A program made the position numbers and the translations under genes. A stretch of DNA of 64,000 nucleotides from Rheinheimera sp. UJ63 (GTDB lineage Bacteria; Pseudomonadota; Gammaproteobacteria; Enterobacterales; Alteromonadaceae), in assembly GCF_021568285.1 (NCBI RefSeq), contig NZ_JAKGTQ010000002.1:1-64000 (forward strand), read 5' to 3'. A model generated the notes under the pieces. That model was not told where the DNA came from. It did not search any database and saw nothing but the letters and a program-made list of their open reading frames with translations. Positions 18,079 to 28,137 of this stretch are shown here, piece after piece. Position 1 is the stretch's first letter. The number at the start of each line of letters is the position of its first letter.

Positions 18079-19665
18079 ATGGCAGACCAAAACTTTCTTA
18101 ACGAAATCAATTCTAGAAGAACTTTTGCAATCATATCTCACCCCGATGCCGGTAAAACGACGATCACTGAAAAAGTGTTGTTGTTCGGACACTTGATCCA
18201 AAAAGCCGGTACTGTTAAAGGTAAAAAATCGGGCCAGTTTGCTACTTCAGACTGGATGGAGATGGAAAAAGAGCGCGGTATTTCCGTGACAACTTCCGTC
18301 ATGCAGTTTCCTTATCATGATTGTTTGGTCAACCTGCTAGACACGCCGGGTCACGAAGATTTCTCCGAAGATACCTATCGTACCTTAACCGCCGTCGATT
18401 CCTGTTTAATGGTCATTGATGGTGCTAAAGGGGTTGAAGATCGCACCATCAAACTGATGGAAGTGACACGCTTGCGCGATACGCCGATCGTCACTTTTAT
18501 GAACAAAATGGATCGGGATATTCGCGATCCAATTGATTTATTGGATGAAGTTGAAAGCGTTTTAAAGATTGCTTGTGCACCAATCACCTGGCCGATTGCC
18601 TCAGGTAAAGAATTTAAAGGCGTGTATCACATTTTACGCGACGAGGTCATTTTTTATAAGTCGGGCCTCGGGCACACTATTCAAGACGTTGACGTGATCA
18701 AAGGCCTCAACAATCCTGAACTGGATAAACGGCTTGGCTATTATGCACAGCAACTGCGCGATGAAATGGAGTTGGTGCAAGGTGCGAGTAACGAGTTTGA
18801 TCAAGATTTGTTTTTAAAAGGCGAACTGACGCCGGTGTTCTTTGGTACGGCTCTGGGTAACTTCGGTGTGGATCATATGCTGGATGGCTTGACCGAGTGG
18901 GCGCCTACGCCGCAACCCCGAGCGACAGACACGCGTACAGTACAAGCTACGGAAACCGGCTTTAGCGGCTTCGTTTTTAAAATTCAAGCTAACATGGATC
19001 CGAAGCATCGAGACCGTGTCGCGTTTATGCGTATCGTGTCAGGTAAGTATGAAAAAGGCATGAAAGTGCGTCATGTACGTATTGGTAAAGACGTTTTGAT
19101 CCCGCAAGCGTTAACCTTTTTAGCCGGTGATCGCGAGCATTTAGAAGAAGCTTACCCAGGCGATATTATCGGTTTGCATAACCATGGCACCATCAAAATT
19201 GGTGACACCTTCACCACCGGTGAAAATATGCAATTTAGCGGTATCCCGAATTTTGCACCGGAGTTATTTCGCCGTATTCGCTTACGTGATCCATTGAAAC
19301 AAAAGCAGTTGTTAAAAGGCTTAGTTCAGTTAGCGGAAGAGGGCGCTGTGCAAGTGTTCCGTCCGCTTGATAATAATGACTTGATTGTGGGTGCTGTCGG
19401 GGTGCTGCAGTTTGATGTGGTCGTGCATCGCTTAAAATCAGAGTACAACGTTGACGCGCTGTACGAGAGTGTGAATGTGAGTACCGCGCGCTGGGTTTAC
19501 TGTGATGATGCTAAAACACTGCAAGAGTTCCAGAATAAAGCCAGTAATAACTTGGCCTTAGATGGCGGAGATAACCTGACTTATATCGCACCCACGATGG
19601 TTAACTTAAACCTCGCTATTGAACGTTATCCGAAAATTAAATTCCTTAAAACCCGTGAGCATTAA
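18079..19665 (+). CDS. prfC: Peptide chain release factor 3
   Basis: 528 residues, the usual RF3 length. The G domain carries the P loop SHPDAGKTT, the switch stretch [21 protein letters not shown] and NKMDRD; the remainder matches domains II and III of RF3. RF3 is a cytoplasmic GTPase that releases RF1/RF2 from the ribosome after termination. ATG 18079 gives the standard N-terminus although no clear Shine-Dalgarno is present. argS follows after 11 bases, so prfC-argS-pdxH-tatD may share a transcript. Confidence 0.96.
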   Translation: MADQNFLNEINSRRTFAIISHPDAGKTTITEKVLLFGHLIQKAGTVKGKKSGQFATSDWMEMEKERGISVTTSVMQFPYHDCLVNLLDTPGHEDFSEDTYRTLTAVDSCLMVIDGAKGVEDRTIKLMEVTRLRDTPIVTFMNKMDRDIRDPIDLLDEVESVLKIACAPITWPIASGKEFKGVYHILRDEVIFYKSGLGHTIQDVDVIKGLNNPELDKRLGYYAQQLRDEMELVQGASNEFDQDLFLKGELTPVFFGTALGNFGVDHMLDGLTEWAPTPQPRATDTRTVQATETGFSGFVFKIQANMDPKHRDRVAFMRIVSGKYEKGMKVRHVRIGKDVLIPQALTFLAGDREHLEEAYPGDIIGLHNHGTIKIGDTFTTGENMQFSGIPNFAPELFRRIRLRDPLKQKQLLKGLVQLAEEGAVQVFRPLDNNDLIVGAVGVLQFDVVVHRLKSEYNVDALYESVNVSTARWVYCDDAKTLQEFQNKASNNLALDGGDNLTYIAPTMVNLNLAIERYPKIKFLKTREH

Positions 19666-19676
19666 CAGGTTGCCGT

Positions 19677-21416
19677 ATGAATATTAAACACCTTTTAACT
19701 GAGAAAACCCTTGCCGCCTTTCAACAGCTTGGCTTAACCGATAACGTTAATGCGGCTGTTACGCAAAGCACGCGGCCAGAATTTGGTGATTATCAGATCA
19801 ATGGCGCTATGGCGGCAGCCAAGTTATTAAAAACTAATCCGCGGCAGCTGGCTCAACAGTTACTAGAGCTGCTCGATATTGCCGACATGGCCGAAAGCGT
19901 TGAAATAGCGGGGCCTGGTTTTATCAATGTGAAGTTAGATAAAAACTGGCTAGCATCGCAATTAACGACGGCAGCAACCGACAGCCGTTTGGGCGTTGCG
20001 GTGAATCCTACACCGCAAACGGTGGTGGTGGATTATTCTGCGCCTAACTTAGCCAAAGAAATGCACGTTGGCCATTTACGTTCAACCATTATTGGTGATG
20101 CGGTTGTACGAACCCTTGAGTTCTGGGGGGACACCGTGATCCGACAGAACCATATGGGCGATTGGGGCACGCAATTTGGTATGCTGATTGCGCATTTAGA
20201 AGACAAAATCGCCGCCGGTGTCGATTTAGAAACGGTCGCCTTAGCCGATCTTGAAGATTTCTATCGGGAAGCGAAAAAGCGTTTTGATGATGAAAGCGGT
20301 TTTGCGGATAAATCACGTGATTACGTGGTGAAACTACAAAGCGGTGATGCGCATTGTCAAAAACTGTGGCAGATGTTTATTGATACCTCGATTAAGCACA
20401 GCAACGACGTTTATCAGAAACTGAATGTCACCCTGACGAATGCCGATATCAAACCTGAAAGCGCCTATAACGCCATGTTACAACCGATTGTTGCTGAGTT
20501 AGTCGCAAAAGACATCGCGGTTGAAAGCCAAGGTGCTTTAGTGGTGTTTTTGCAAGAATTAGCCGATAAAGAGGGTACCCCTTCACCTTTTATCATTCAA
20601 AAAACCGGTGGGGGTTTCTTATATTCGACCACCGATTTAGCCGCGTGTCAGTATCGCAGCCACGAGTTAGCCGCCGATCGCATTATTATCTTCACGGATG
20701 CACGGCAAGCGCTGCACTTTAATCAAGTCGAATTAGTGGCACGCAAGGCCGGTTATTTAGCCGAGCGCACAGCCTATGATCACTGCCCGTTCGGCACCAT
20801 GATGGGTGAAGATGGTAAACCCTTTAAAACGCGTACTGGCGGCACAGTAAAGCTGGCTGAACTCCTGGAAGAAGCGGTAGTTCGCGCCAATGCGGTATTG
20901 CAAGATAAAGTGACCGATTTATCAGCAACTGAGATGGCTGAGATCGCCCGTAAGGTTGGCATTGGGGCGGTAAAATATGCGGATTTATCGAAAAACCGTA
21001 CCAGTGACTATATTTTTAGCTGGGATGCGATGCTCAGCTTTGAAGGCGCTACCGCACCTTACTTACAATATGCCTATACTCGGGTACGCAGTATTTTACG
21101 CAAAGCCGAGGTTGCGGCTGATTTTCATGCTGAAATCGTGATTGGCGCCGAGCAGGAAAAATTGTTAGCCGTTAAATTGTTGCGTTTTGAAGAAACCTTG
21201 CAACAAGTGATGAAGGAAGCTCAGCCGAATTTACTGTGTAATTACTTGTATGAACTGGCCAGTTTATACATGACGTTCTATGAAGCCTGTCCTATTCTAA
21301 AAGAAGGTGTTGAACCAGCAACGCGTGACAGCCGTTTAATGCTGAGTATTTTTAGCGCCAAGTTATTACACAAAGGCTTGGACCTTCTGGGTATTGAAGT
21401 AATGGAACGGATGTAA
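19677..21416 (+). CDS. argS: Arginyl-tRNA synthetase
   Basis: 579 residues of a class I synthetase. Seen are the N-terminal Add-1 domain, the HIGH-type motif in [14 protein letters not shown] (HVGH), the MGDWGTQFG stretch typical of ArgRS, and a C-terminal anticodon-binding DALR domain ending GIEVMERM. It charges tRNA-Arg with arginine in the cytoplasm. ATG 19677 lies 11 bases after prfC, and the stop is one base from the pdxH start, which suggests coupled translation. Confidence 0.96.
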   Translation: MNIKHLLTEKTLAAFQQLGLTDNVNAAVTQSTRPEFGDYQINGAMAAAKLLKTNPRQLAQQLLELLDIADMAESVEIAGPGFINVKLDKNWLASQLTTAATDSRLGVAVNPTPQTVVVDYSAPNLAKEMHVGHLRSTIIGDAVVRTLEFWGDTVIRQNHMGDWGTQFGMLIAHLEDKIAAGVDLETVALADLEDFYREAKKRFDDESGFADKSRDYVVKLQSGDAHCQKLWQMFIDTSIKHSNDVYQKLNVTLTNADIKPESAYNAMLQPIVAELVAKDIAVESQGALVVFLQELADKEGTPSPFIIQKTGGGFLYSTTDLAACQYRSHELAADRIIIFTDARQALHFNQVELVARKAGYLAERTAYDHCPFGTMMGEDGKPFKTRTGGTVKLAELLEEAVVRANAVLQDKVTDLSATEMAEIARKVGIGAVKYADLSKNRTSDYIFSWDAMLSFEGATAPYLQYAYTRVRSILRKAEVAADFHAEIVIGAEQEKLLAVKLLRFEETLQQVMKEAQPNLLCNYLYELASLYMTFYEACPILKEGVEPATRDSRLMLSIFSAKLLHKGLDLLGIEVMERM

Positions 21417-21417
21417 C

Positions 21418-22053
21418 ATGAAAATCGACGCGATTCGCCGCAGCTACACCAAAGATAAATTGGATCTCGACAAGCTCGATGCCGATCCCATTGTGCAATT
21501 TGAACACTGGTTAAAAGATGCGGTGGCGGCAGAATTGCCCGATCCGACCGCCATGTGTGTAGCGAGCGTCGACGCTGAGGGCCAGCCGTCACAGCGGCTG
21601 GTGTTGTTAAAAGATCTGAGCCCGAGCGGCTTTACCTTTTACACTAATCTTGGCAGCCGTAAGGCTACCGAGTTAGCGGCTAATCCGAAAGTTTGCTTAC
21701 ACTTTCCGTGGCATCCTCTCGAGCGCCAAGTGATCGTTTATGGCACGGCAGAACGCGTGCCTACCAGTCAGGTAATGAAGTATTTCTTATCACGACCCAA
21801 AGAAAGCCAGTTGGCCGCTTGGGCATCGGAGCAAAGTCGGCCGGTGTCAACGCGATTGGCACTGATGCAGAAATTTGCGGAAATCAAAGAGAAATTTTCG
21901 CATGGTGATGTGTCGTTACCCGATTTTTGGGGCGGCTTTTTAGTACGGCCTTATCAAATTGAGTTTTGGCAAGGCGGTGAGCATCGCTTACATGACCGCT
22001 TTATGTATCGGCAAACGGATCTTGGCTGGCAAATTGAGCGGTTGTGCCCTTAA
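21418..22053 (+). CDS. pdxH: Pyridoxamine/pyridoxine 5'-phosphate oxidase
   Basis: 211 residues, typical of PdxH. The protein oxidises PNP or PMP to pyridoxal 5'-phosphate using FMN. Motifs seen are QRLVLLKDLSPSGFTFYTN, the SRKATELAANP stretch that binds FMN, and the C-terminal RPYQIEFWQGGEHRLHDR substrate loop. It begins one base after the argS stop. Confidence 0.95.
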   Translation: MKIDAIRRSYTKDKLDLDKLDADPIVQFEHWLKDAVAAELPDPTAMCVASVDAEGQPSQRLVLLKDLSPSGFTFYTNLGSRKATELAANPKVCLHFPWHPLERQVIVYGTAERVPTSQVMKYFLSRPKESQLAAWASEQSRPVSTRLALMQKFAEIKEKFSHGDVSLPDFWGGFLVRPYQIEFWQGGEHRLHDRFMYRQTDLGWQIERLCP

Positions 22054-22080
22054 CGCGGCAGTAAAGAAGGAATCGCGCGA

Positions 22081-22890
22081 GTGAATAGCCCCCAAATAAC
22101 AGCTCGCTCGATGTCTTACCCGCTATTCGACACCCATTGTCATCTTGACTTACCCGAGCTCTGGCCTGCGTGGCCAGCGCATTGGCGCCTAGCACAGCAA
22201 GCTGGGGTGCAAGCCTTGTTAATTCCAGCAGTGGCCAAAGAAAATTGGCCGCGTTTGCTGAAGCTGTGTCAAACCAACCCGCAATTTTATGTTGCTTTGG
22301 GTATCCATCCTTGGTGGGCCATTAAACACCACTTAGCGGATATTGATTTGCTGGCGTTGCAGTTGCAACAGCCAGAGGTATCGGTGCAGGCCATTGGTGA
22401 AATTGGCCTTGATTTCGCGTTAGATGCGGACAGTTTTGTCATACAGCAGCAATTGTTTGCAGCACAATTAGCGTTAGCCAAACGGCATAAATTACCGGTG
22501 ATCTTGCACCATCGTAAAAGTCAGCCAGCGTTATTAGCGGAAATTAAACGTCAGCAGTTTAGTGAAGGCGGCATTTTGCATGCGTTTTCAGGAAGTCAGC
22601 AACAAGCGCACGCTTTTATCGATGTGGGGTTCAAATTAGGTATCGGTGGCACTATTACCTATAGCCGAGCGGAAAAAACACGGAATGCGGTCAGTAAATT
22701 ACCGCTGTCGGCTTTAGTGTTAGAGACCGATGCACCCGCTATGCCGCTAAGCGGTTTTCAAGGGCAGGTTAATACGCCAGCGCAGTTAGCGCAGGTGTTT
22801 GACGCTTTATGTCAATTAAGAGATGAATCCCCAACGCAGCTCGCTGCGGCGTTGTGGCAAAATAGTCGTCAGATCTTGCGACTAAGCTAA
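22081..22890 (+). CDS. TatD-family metal-dependent hydrolase
   Basis: 269 residues of the TatD family (metal-dependent DNases and related phosphoesterases). The N-terminal metal motif FDTHCHLD (H19 and H21), GEIGLDF, HHRK, HAFSG and LETDAPAM are present. GTG 22081 is preferred because GAAGGA lies nine bases upstream; an ATG at 22111 would give the more standard N-terminus. It follows pdxH by 27 bases. In E. coli several paralogues exist (tatD, ycfH, yjjV); YjjV-like is plausible since serB follows nearby. Confidence 0.88.
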   Translation: MNSPQITARSMSYPLFDTHCHLDLPELWPAWPAHWRLAQQAGVQALLIPAVAKENWPRLLKLCQTNPQFYVALGIHPWWAIKHHLADIDLLALQLQQPEVSVQAIGEIGLDFALDADSFVIQQQLFAAQLALAKRHKLPVILHHRKSQPALLAEIKRQQFSEGGILHAFSGSQQQAHAFIDVGFKLGIGGTITYSRAEKTRNAVSKLPLSALVLETDAPAMPLSGFQGQVNTPAQLAQVFDALCQLRDESPTQLAAALWQNSRQILRLS

Positions 22891-22918
22891 CCGGCGAAAA
22901 GCGTTAAGGGAAAGAGTA

Positions 22919-23512
22919 CTAGGCTTGGGGAGTAGGTGGTTTGCGATAGCGCTGACTTAACAGGCTAACATTGCGTTTTAGTAACATGCCCACCGCACCA
23001 GTAAGTAGCAGCAGACCTAAGATTTGTTGCATTAATTGCTGCCAAGAATGATAGCCCGGAAACAACTTTTCATCCTGCAATAAACTTAATTTGATATAGC
23101 CAAGCAATTCGTTGTTCACTCGAATTTCTTCTACCATCGGGATTAAGGCTAAAGGCTGGTCGGGGCGATACAGTAAGCGTGCGGCAGAATTCGCTTCTGA
23201 CCAACTGATCCTGACGCCATTCGCATCATAAACCACGACATCATGTAAGAACGGATTTTCAGCAATATGTTGAGTTAATTGCGACAAGCCTTCCAATTCG
23301 TCATTTTCTAATAAATAACCGGCGGTGTAAGACATGGCAATTAAGGTTTCACGCATCAGCAGTTTATTTTGTTGCATCAACAGTTGCTGGCCTTCAGTGC
23401 GTGCTGCGCCCCAGCTATGCAAAATAAACCAGATACCTAATACGGCTAATGCCAGTTGTAATAAGGTAATAAAGCTTGAATATCGATGACCTGATAGGCT
23501 ATGGTGCTGCAT
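22919..23512 (-). CDS. ytjB: AhpA/YtjB family membrane protein
   Basis: 197 residues with one N-terminal membrane helix (about 10-30), a periplasmic sensor-like segment of about 115 residues, a second helix (about 163-183) and a short basic tail. It is divergent from serB, as ytjB (smp) is in E. coli, and this synteny supports the name. Its function is not established in the family. The starts of the two genes lie 56 bases apart. Confidence 0.8.
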   Translation of the reverse strand: MQHHSLSGHRYSSFITLLQLALAVLGIWFILHSWGAARTEGQQLLMQQNKLLMRETLIAMSYTAGYLLENDELEGLSQLTQHIAENPFLHDVVVYDANGVRISWSEANSAARLLYRPDQPLALIPMVEEIRVNNELLGYIKLSLLQDEKLFPGYHSWQQLMQQILGLLLLTGAVGMLLKRNVSLLSQRYRKPPTPQA

Positions 23513-23568
23513 ATTTTTAACCGCTAAATGACGTCGGCAGGTCGCTGCCTAAAGTGTTGTAGCATGCC

Positions 23569-24612
23569 ATGGTCATTCAGTTAAGTATAGGGCAGAGCGT
23601 GTCGAATTTTTCTAAAGTATTAGCTCCGTTTAATCGTGAGCTTGAGTCGATGTTAACTGAAGCGCAGCAGCCGTTGTGTTTAGAATGGCGAGCTGGGCAA
23701 ATTCAGAGCGTGGCAACAGCTGATAGCGCTGCCAGTGGCCCAGTATTAATTTACTTTGGTGGCGAGCAGAGTTTGAGCCAACTTGAGCAGATTTTAGCTG
23801 CGCTGGCATTACCTGCCATGTTATTAACCGTCAGTGTCAATCAACCGCTTGCTAGCTTACCGGCCGGCCTGTTGTTGCAAAGCCCCGCACTGATGCAACC
23901 TGAGCAAGCGCGATTAAACCAGATCGCGACAGCGCTAGATTGCCAGCTGGTATTTTTAGCAACGCGTCCCGCGTTAACGCAGCCCGGTTTATTACTGATG
24001 GATATGGACTCGACGGCCATTGAAATTGAATGTATCGACGAGATTGCTAAGTTAGCCGGTGTGGGTGAACAGGTGGCCGCCGTTACTGCCAGAGCGATGA
24101 ACGGTGAGCTGGATTTTGCACAAAGCTTGCAACAGCGGGTGGCGGCTTTAGCTGGTGCACCTGAATCAGTGCTGCAGCAAGTATTAGATAAGTTACCATT
24201 AATGCCGGGGTTAACCGAGTTGGTGGCAACGTTGCAGCGTTATCATTGGCAGGTCGCTATCGCCTCCGGCGGTTTTACCTATTTCACTGATGCTCTAAAG
24301 CAGCAACTGGGCTTAACGGCAACCTTTGCTAATCAATTAGACATTGTTGAGGGTAAGTTAACGGGTAAGGTGTTAGGACCCATTGTTGATGCAGAGCGTA
24401 AAGCGGCTGTTGTCGCCGAGTTAGCTGCGCAGTATCACATTCCACTGGCTCAAACCATCGCCATAGGAGATGGCGCTAATGACTTATTAATGTTGCAACA
24501 AGCCGGCTTAGGTGTAGCCTTTCATGCTAAACCCAAGGTGCAGGCGGCAGCCAAAGCGGCGATCACCTCCGGCAGCTTATTGCAGCTATTGTATTTGGTC
24601 GAACCCGCGTGA
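23569..24612 (+). CDS. serB: Phosphoserine phosphatase
   Basis: 347 residues of a HAD phosphatase that makes L-serine from O-phosphoserine, the last step of serine synthesis. The nucleophile motif DMDST (D145, D147), the cap region IECIDEIAKLAGVGE, the SGGF motif and GDGANDLLML are intact. A weakly conserved N-terminal domain of about 135 residues precedes the HAD core, as in E. coli SerB. Its stop overlaps the GTG of the next gene by three bases. Confidence 0.95.
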   Translation: MVIQLSIGQSVSNFSKVLAPFNRELESMLTEAQQPLCLEWRAGQIQSVATADSAASGPVLIYFGGEQSLSQLEQILAALALPAMLLTVSVNQPLASLPAGLLLQSPALMQPEQARLNQIATALDCQLVFLATRPALTQPGLLLMDMDSTAIEIECIDEIAKLAGVGEQVAAVTARAMNGELDFAQSLQQRVAALAGAPESVLQQVLDKLPLMPGLTELVATLQRYHWQVAIASGGFTYFTDALKQQLGLTATFANQLDIVEGKLTGKVLGPIVDAERKAAVVAELAAQYHIPLAQTIAIGDGANDLLMLQQAGLGVAFHAKPKVQAAAKAAITSGSLLQLLYLVEPA

Positions 24613-25502
24613 AGCATCAACAACATTCGTTGTTTGTTGATTTAAAAGACTATCATCTGCATGTTAGGCAATTAACACCGCTGCACGGTTCACTTGCGCC
24701 GGTGTTGTATTTGCACGGTGCAATTGAGAATGGGCGCATTTTTTACAGCCATTCAGGTAAAGGCCTTGCCAGCTTCTTAGCCGATCAGGGGTTTATTGGT
24801 TATGCCGTCGATTTTGCTGGTCGTGGTTTATCGCAACCCTCGCTGGCTGCTGGCTTGCAGCAAAATCAGCAACAATTAATTTGTCATGATATTCCGCGCT
24901 TAATTGAGCATTTTTACGACCTACATCAACAGCCCTTAATCTTAATGTGTCATTCGTGGGGCGGCGTGTTAGCGGCGGCGAGTTTAGCCCGTCATCCGCA
25001 TTTACTGCAGAAAGTTAAAGCTAAGGTTTGTTTTGGCACAAAACGCGTGATCAGTGTGCGATCATTAGCAAAATGGCTGAAAATCGATATGGTATGGAAT
25101 AATCTGGCCCCTTGGTTAAGTCGGCAGCCCGGTTATTTACCTGCTAAACGCTGGCGTTTAGGGGCGGATGATGAGCCCAGACAATTTTTGTTGGATACCA
25201 TTCGTTGGATCAAAGGTGCACCGTTTAAAGATTGCACAGATGGTTTTGATTATCAGCAAGCTTGTCAGCAAGCCGCTTGGCCAGCTATTTGGCATTTTGC
25301 CGCCGAGCATGATCGCGTGCTAGGTCACCCTAAGGATGTACAAGCTTTTATCGCAGAATGCGCTCAGCGTGAGGCGAAGTTCAGTTTATTGGGGAAAACG
25401 CAGGGCTATTCGCAAAACTATGATCATATTTCGATGTTAACGCATCCCGCTGCAGCAACGGATCATTTTGAAGAACTCGCGCAGTGGCTAAAAAACTTAT
25501 AA
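24609..25502 (+). CDS. Alpha/beta-hydrolase family protein
   Basis: 297 residues with an alpha/beta-hydrolase outline: LHGAIENGR near the oxyanion strand, the nucleophile elbow CHSWGG (serine in CxSxG in place of GxSxG), and a late catalytic His in YDHISMLTH. GTG 24609 overlaps the serB stop, so it is probably translated with serB. A serine-hydrolase activity on a lipid or ester is plausible, but the substrate cannot be named. Confidence 0.82.
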   Translation: MKHQQHSLFVDLKDYHLHVRQLTPLHGSLAPVLYLHGAIENGRIFYSHSGKGLASFLADQGFIGYAVDFAGRGLSQPSLAAGLQQNQQQLICHDIPRLIEHFYDLHQQPLILMCHSWGGVLAAASLARHPHLLQKVKAKVCFGTKRVISVRSLAKWLKIDMVWNNLAPWLSRQPGYLPAKRWRLGADDEPRQFLLDTIRWIKGAPFKDCTDGFDYQQACQQAAWPAIWHFAAEHDRVLGHPKDVQAFIAECAQREAKFSLLGKTQGYSQNYDHISMLTHPAAATDHFEELAQWLKNL

Positions 25503-25505
25503 CGG

Positions 25506-28022
25506 CTATTTAGCGCGCGCTAAGATAGCCAAGCGCGCTTGCTGTTGAGCCGCCGCCGCAGCCGCATTATAGCGAATGACCATCTCTGCAGAGGTTTCTA
25601 CGCCATCAGCCACCCCTTCGACATGCCACAACTCTTCCTCTAACGTTTTGGCTTTGTGCATAGCATAAACACTGATATAGCCAATTTCCTTGGCAATATA
25701 TTCTGAGTCGAGCTTACCGGTGCGAGAAACATAGAGTTTAAAGCTAAACAGCACATGATGTTCAATGGCATCTAAAATAAAGATTTGCAGATCTTCCGCT
25801 TGCTTAAACTCAAAGTCATAATGGCTACTAAACTCCAGTTGACCATTGTCTAACGGGGTAACCCGAATATATAACTCAAATTGTTTAGACGGATCATGTC
25901 GCTTCATTTGCTTTAAAAAATTAGCGACTTCTTGCGTTAGCACGTGCTCTTTGGTCAATAAACTAAAATCCAAGCTTTTGCTGCTCTGTTGCGACAGTTG
26001 CAGCAACTTATGGATCGCATTGGGCTGGGCGCCGCGGCCTAACACATTTACGTCATGGCGTAGGCCTTTACGATGAATAAAAACCGCAAAGTTATTCAGC
26101 GTTTTAACATACATATTGCGCAGTGCATCCGATAAGCCAGGGTACTTTGGTGTTTCTTCGGCCACGGTTAATTTGCTGCGGTTACTTTGGATTAACTGCT
26201 GAAAAAACACCTTACCAATATGAGAATCGGTTTTGGCAATTTTCAAATTCATAATGGTGCGGCTTTTACTCACTGCCATTACTTCGTAAGGTAAGCCCGA
26301 TAATTGATGTTTGTTGGTGATTTTTTGAAGATCAGGTAATTCAAAGAGCAGTATATCGCCTTTTTGAAAATCGACAGGTTGGCTAAATTCAATTTGTAGA
26401 CCGCCAGTTGAGAAGTCTCGGCTAAAACTGCTGATAGGGGCTTGCTCTGGTTTGCTTCGAACTAGCACGGTGGTTTTATACAAATAACGCGACTCAGCAC
26501 GTAAATTAATATAATGAATAGCTACCGCTTCGCAGGGTTTGGCTTGAAGGGCTTTACTTAATCCAAATTTATTTAAGGCCGCTAATTTATCGGTTTGGTA
26601 AGTATAGCCCGAGTAATAACGTCGATGTTCAGCCGAACTGATTTCAGTCAGTGCGGCAATATAATGCATGTCTTTGAGCATGCCCGCGATCAAGGGGGAC
26701 GGTTTTTGTGTGTTGACCGCGCCGGGTATGGCAAATTCATTAATGCTTTGGCTTACGTTAGTTTTTAATAAATTAAGATGGAATACCCGCCAACTGGGCT
26801 TGCCGGCACCAAACCCAAAAAACATCTCACGTAAAGCGCTTGATTCGGCAAGTTCAAGATCTGTCGCAGCATAAAAATACAATTTGCCTTTTGCTGCGTG
26901 GGTAAAGCAATACAAGATACTGGAGCGTTCGGTCGAGGTCTGGCTCAACAGCAGTTTTAGCCGCTTGGCAGAAAGTACATGGCTTAATACTGAGAGTTGC
27001 TGTTCATCCAAAAAATAATGCCAAACACTTTTGTTGTAATCACTGGTGAGGCAAAAACGGCTACTGACTTGGCCATCAACAACCGATAAATAGACCGGTA
27101 GAGTATTAATTCGCGGCAAATAGTATTGTTCATAGCCTTTGGTAATGACGGCGTCGGTGGTGTTATCTAAATTCACCTTGTAGCGGCGTTTATTACCATG
27201 AATAAAACTTTGTAAAAATTGATTAAACGAGCCTTCTTGTTCTGGATTCAAGCGCTTTAACCGCAGATAGTTGTATTTATCCTGCTCATCAACTTCTAAA
27301 ACTTGATAATTTAACCCCTTAGGCAAATTCAAGGTGAATTCTTTTTCTAAGCCACGCAAAGCCAAATTGAGGGTGTCGCCCACAACAATTTGCCGCCCCG
27401 CCGGTATTTTTAATTTACAACCACCAACAGACAGATCCGTGGTCATGGCACTAAAACGCTGATCCGCATGGCGGACTTCTACTTCAATGCCATAATTCAT
27501 GCGCTCTTCACAGCGGCTGATATAATAGCCAAACTGCACCAATTTATTCGGGTTGCTGGTTTCTTCTGCTGGCTCGGTATTTTCTTGCGTGTTCGCGGGG
27601 TCGGGCAGCTGCAAACCATTACGGCGTTGTGCTAACGCATTACGAATGCGCTCTTCGGTTTCTTTGCGATGACGAACCCGAAAGTTATTATCGGCGTTCA
27701 TGACTTCTTCGTAAACGCCAATGGTGTACTGGCCGTAATCGTTAACGCCGTTTTCAAAGATCTGCCGTGCGGTATCATCTAGGTGATGGGTTTTGCCTAA
27801 ATAGACAAAAGGTTTAACATCACCATCAACATGGCCGCGTAAATCAATGTAATAGTTGCAAGGCTGAGCAAGACGCTTCAGTTCCATTTTTAATAAGAAC
27901 TGTTTTGACTTAGGCAGGCTGGCAGACAGGCTAGCAAAGGTCTGCTCAAACTCAGGTGAGTTGATCAGTCCTTTCATCCTTTCAATAATGCCAGATTGCT
28001 CTTTAAAGTCGGTTGCAGTCAT
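25506..28022 (-). CDS. Large multi-PilZ-domain protein
   Basis: 838 residues without signal peptide or membrane helices, so probably cytoplasmic. Two PilZ domains carry the c-di-GMP-type motifs: an Arg-containing segment followed by DLSVGGCKL (about 185-210), and RAESRYLY followed by RDFSTGGLQIEF (about 510-555). The intervening and C-terminal sequence is not recognised. It ends three bases from the hydrolase gene and starts divergently from radA. PilZ proteins usually couple c-di-GMP level to motility or surface growth; the target here is unknown. The GGDEF/EAL gene near 58 kb makes c-di-GMP signalling certain to exist in this cell. Confidence 0.85.
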   Translation of the reverse strand: MTATDFKEQSGIIERMKGLINSPEFEQTFASLSASLPKSKQFLLKMELKRLAQPCNYYIDLRGHVDGDVKPFVYLGKTHHLDDTARQIFENGVNDYGQYTIGVYEEVMNADNNFRVRHRKETEERIRNALAQRRNGLQLPDPANTQENTEPAEETSNPNKLVQFGYYISRCEERMNYGIEVEVRHADQRFSAMTTDLSVGGCKLKIPAGRQIVVGDTLNLALRGLEKEFTLNLPKGLNYQVLEVDEQDKYNYLRLKRLNPEQEGSFNQFLQSFIHGNKRRYKVNLDNTTDAVITKGYEQYYLPRINTLPVYLSVVDGQVSSRFCLTSDYNKSVWHYFLDEQQLSVLSHVLSAKRLKLLLSQTSTERSSILYCFTHAAKGKLYFYAATDLELAESSALREMFFGFGAGKPSWRVFHLNLLKTNVSQSINEFAIPGAVNTQKPSPLIAGMLKDMHYIAALTEISSAEHRRYYSGYTYQTDKLAALNKFGLSKALQAKPCEAVAIHYINLRAESRYLYKTTVLVRSKPEQAPISSFSRDFSTGGLQIEFSQPVDFQKGDILLFELPDLQKITNKHQLSGLPYEVMAVSKSRTIMNLKIAKTDSHIGKVFFQQLIQSNRSKLTVAEETPKYPGLSDALRNMYVKTLNNFAVFIHRKGLRHDVNVLGRGAQPNAIHKLLQLSQQSSKSLDFSLLTKEHVLTQEVANFLKQMKRHDPSKQFELYIRVTPLDNGQLEFSSHYDFEFKQAEDLQIFILDAIEHHVLFSFKLYVSRTGKLDSEYIAKEIGYISVYAMHKAKTLEEELWHVEGVADGVETSAEMVIRYNAAAAAAQQQARLAILARAK

Positions 28023-28063
28023 AGTCAGCTGATTCAGTTGCCAAAATTTTGGCAGCTTAGGGT

Positions 28064-28069
28064 TATAAT
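28064..28069 (+). promoter_or_regulatory. -10 element of a radA promoter
   Basis: TATAAT lies 68 bases before the radA start codon, in the gap between the divergent PilZ and radA genes. No good -35 is seen at 16-18 bases; TTGCCA at 28038-28043 is 20 bases away. Confidence 0.4.
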
Positions 28070-28137
28070 GAGATTAAGCTACGTTGTTCTATTTCGAAAA
28101 GCAATATCTGTGCCTTTTATTCAAATTAGGAAAGATC

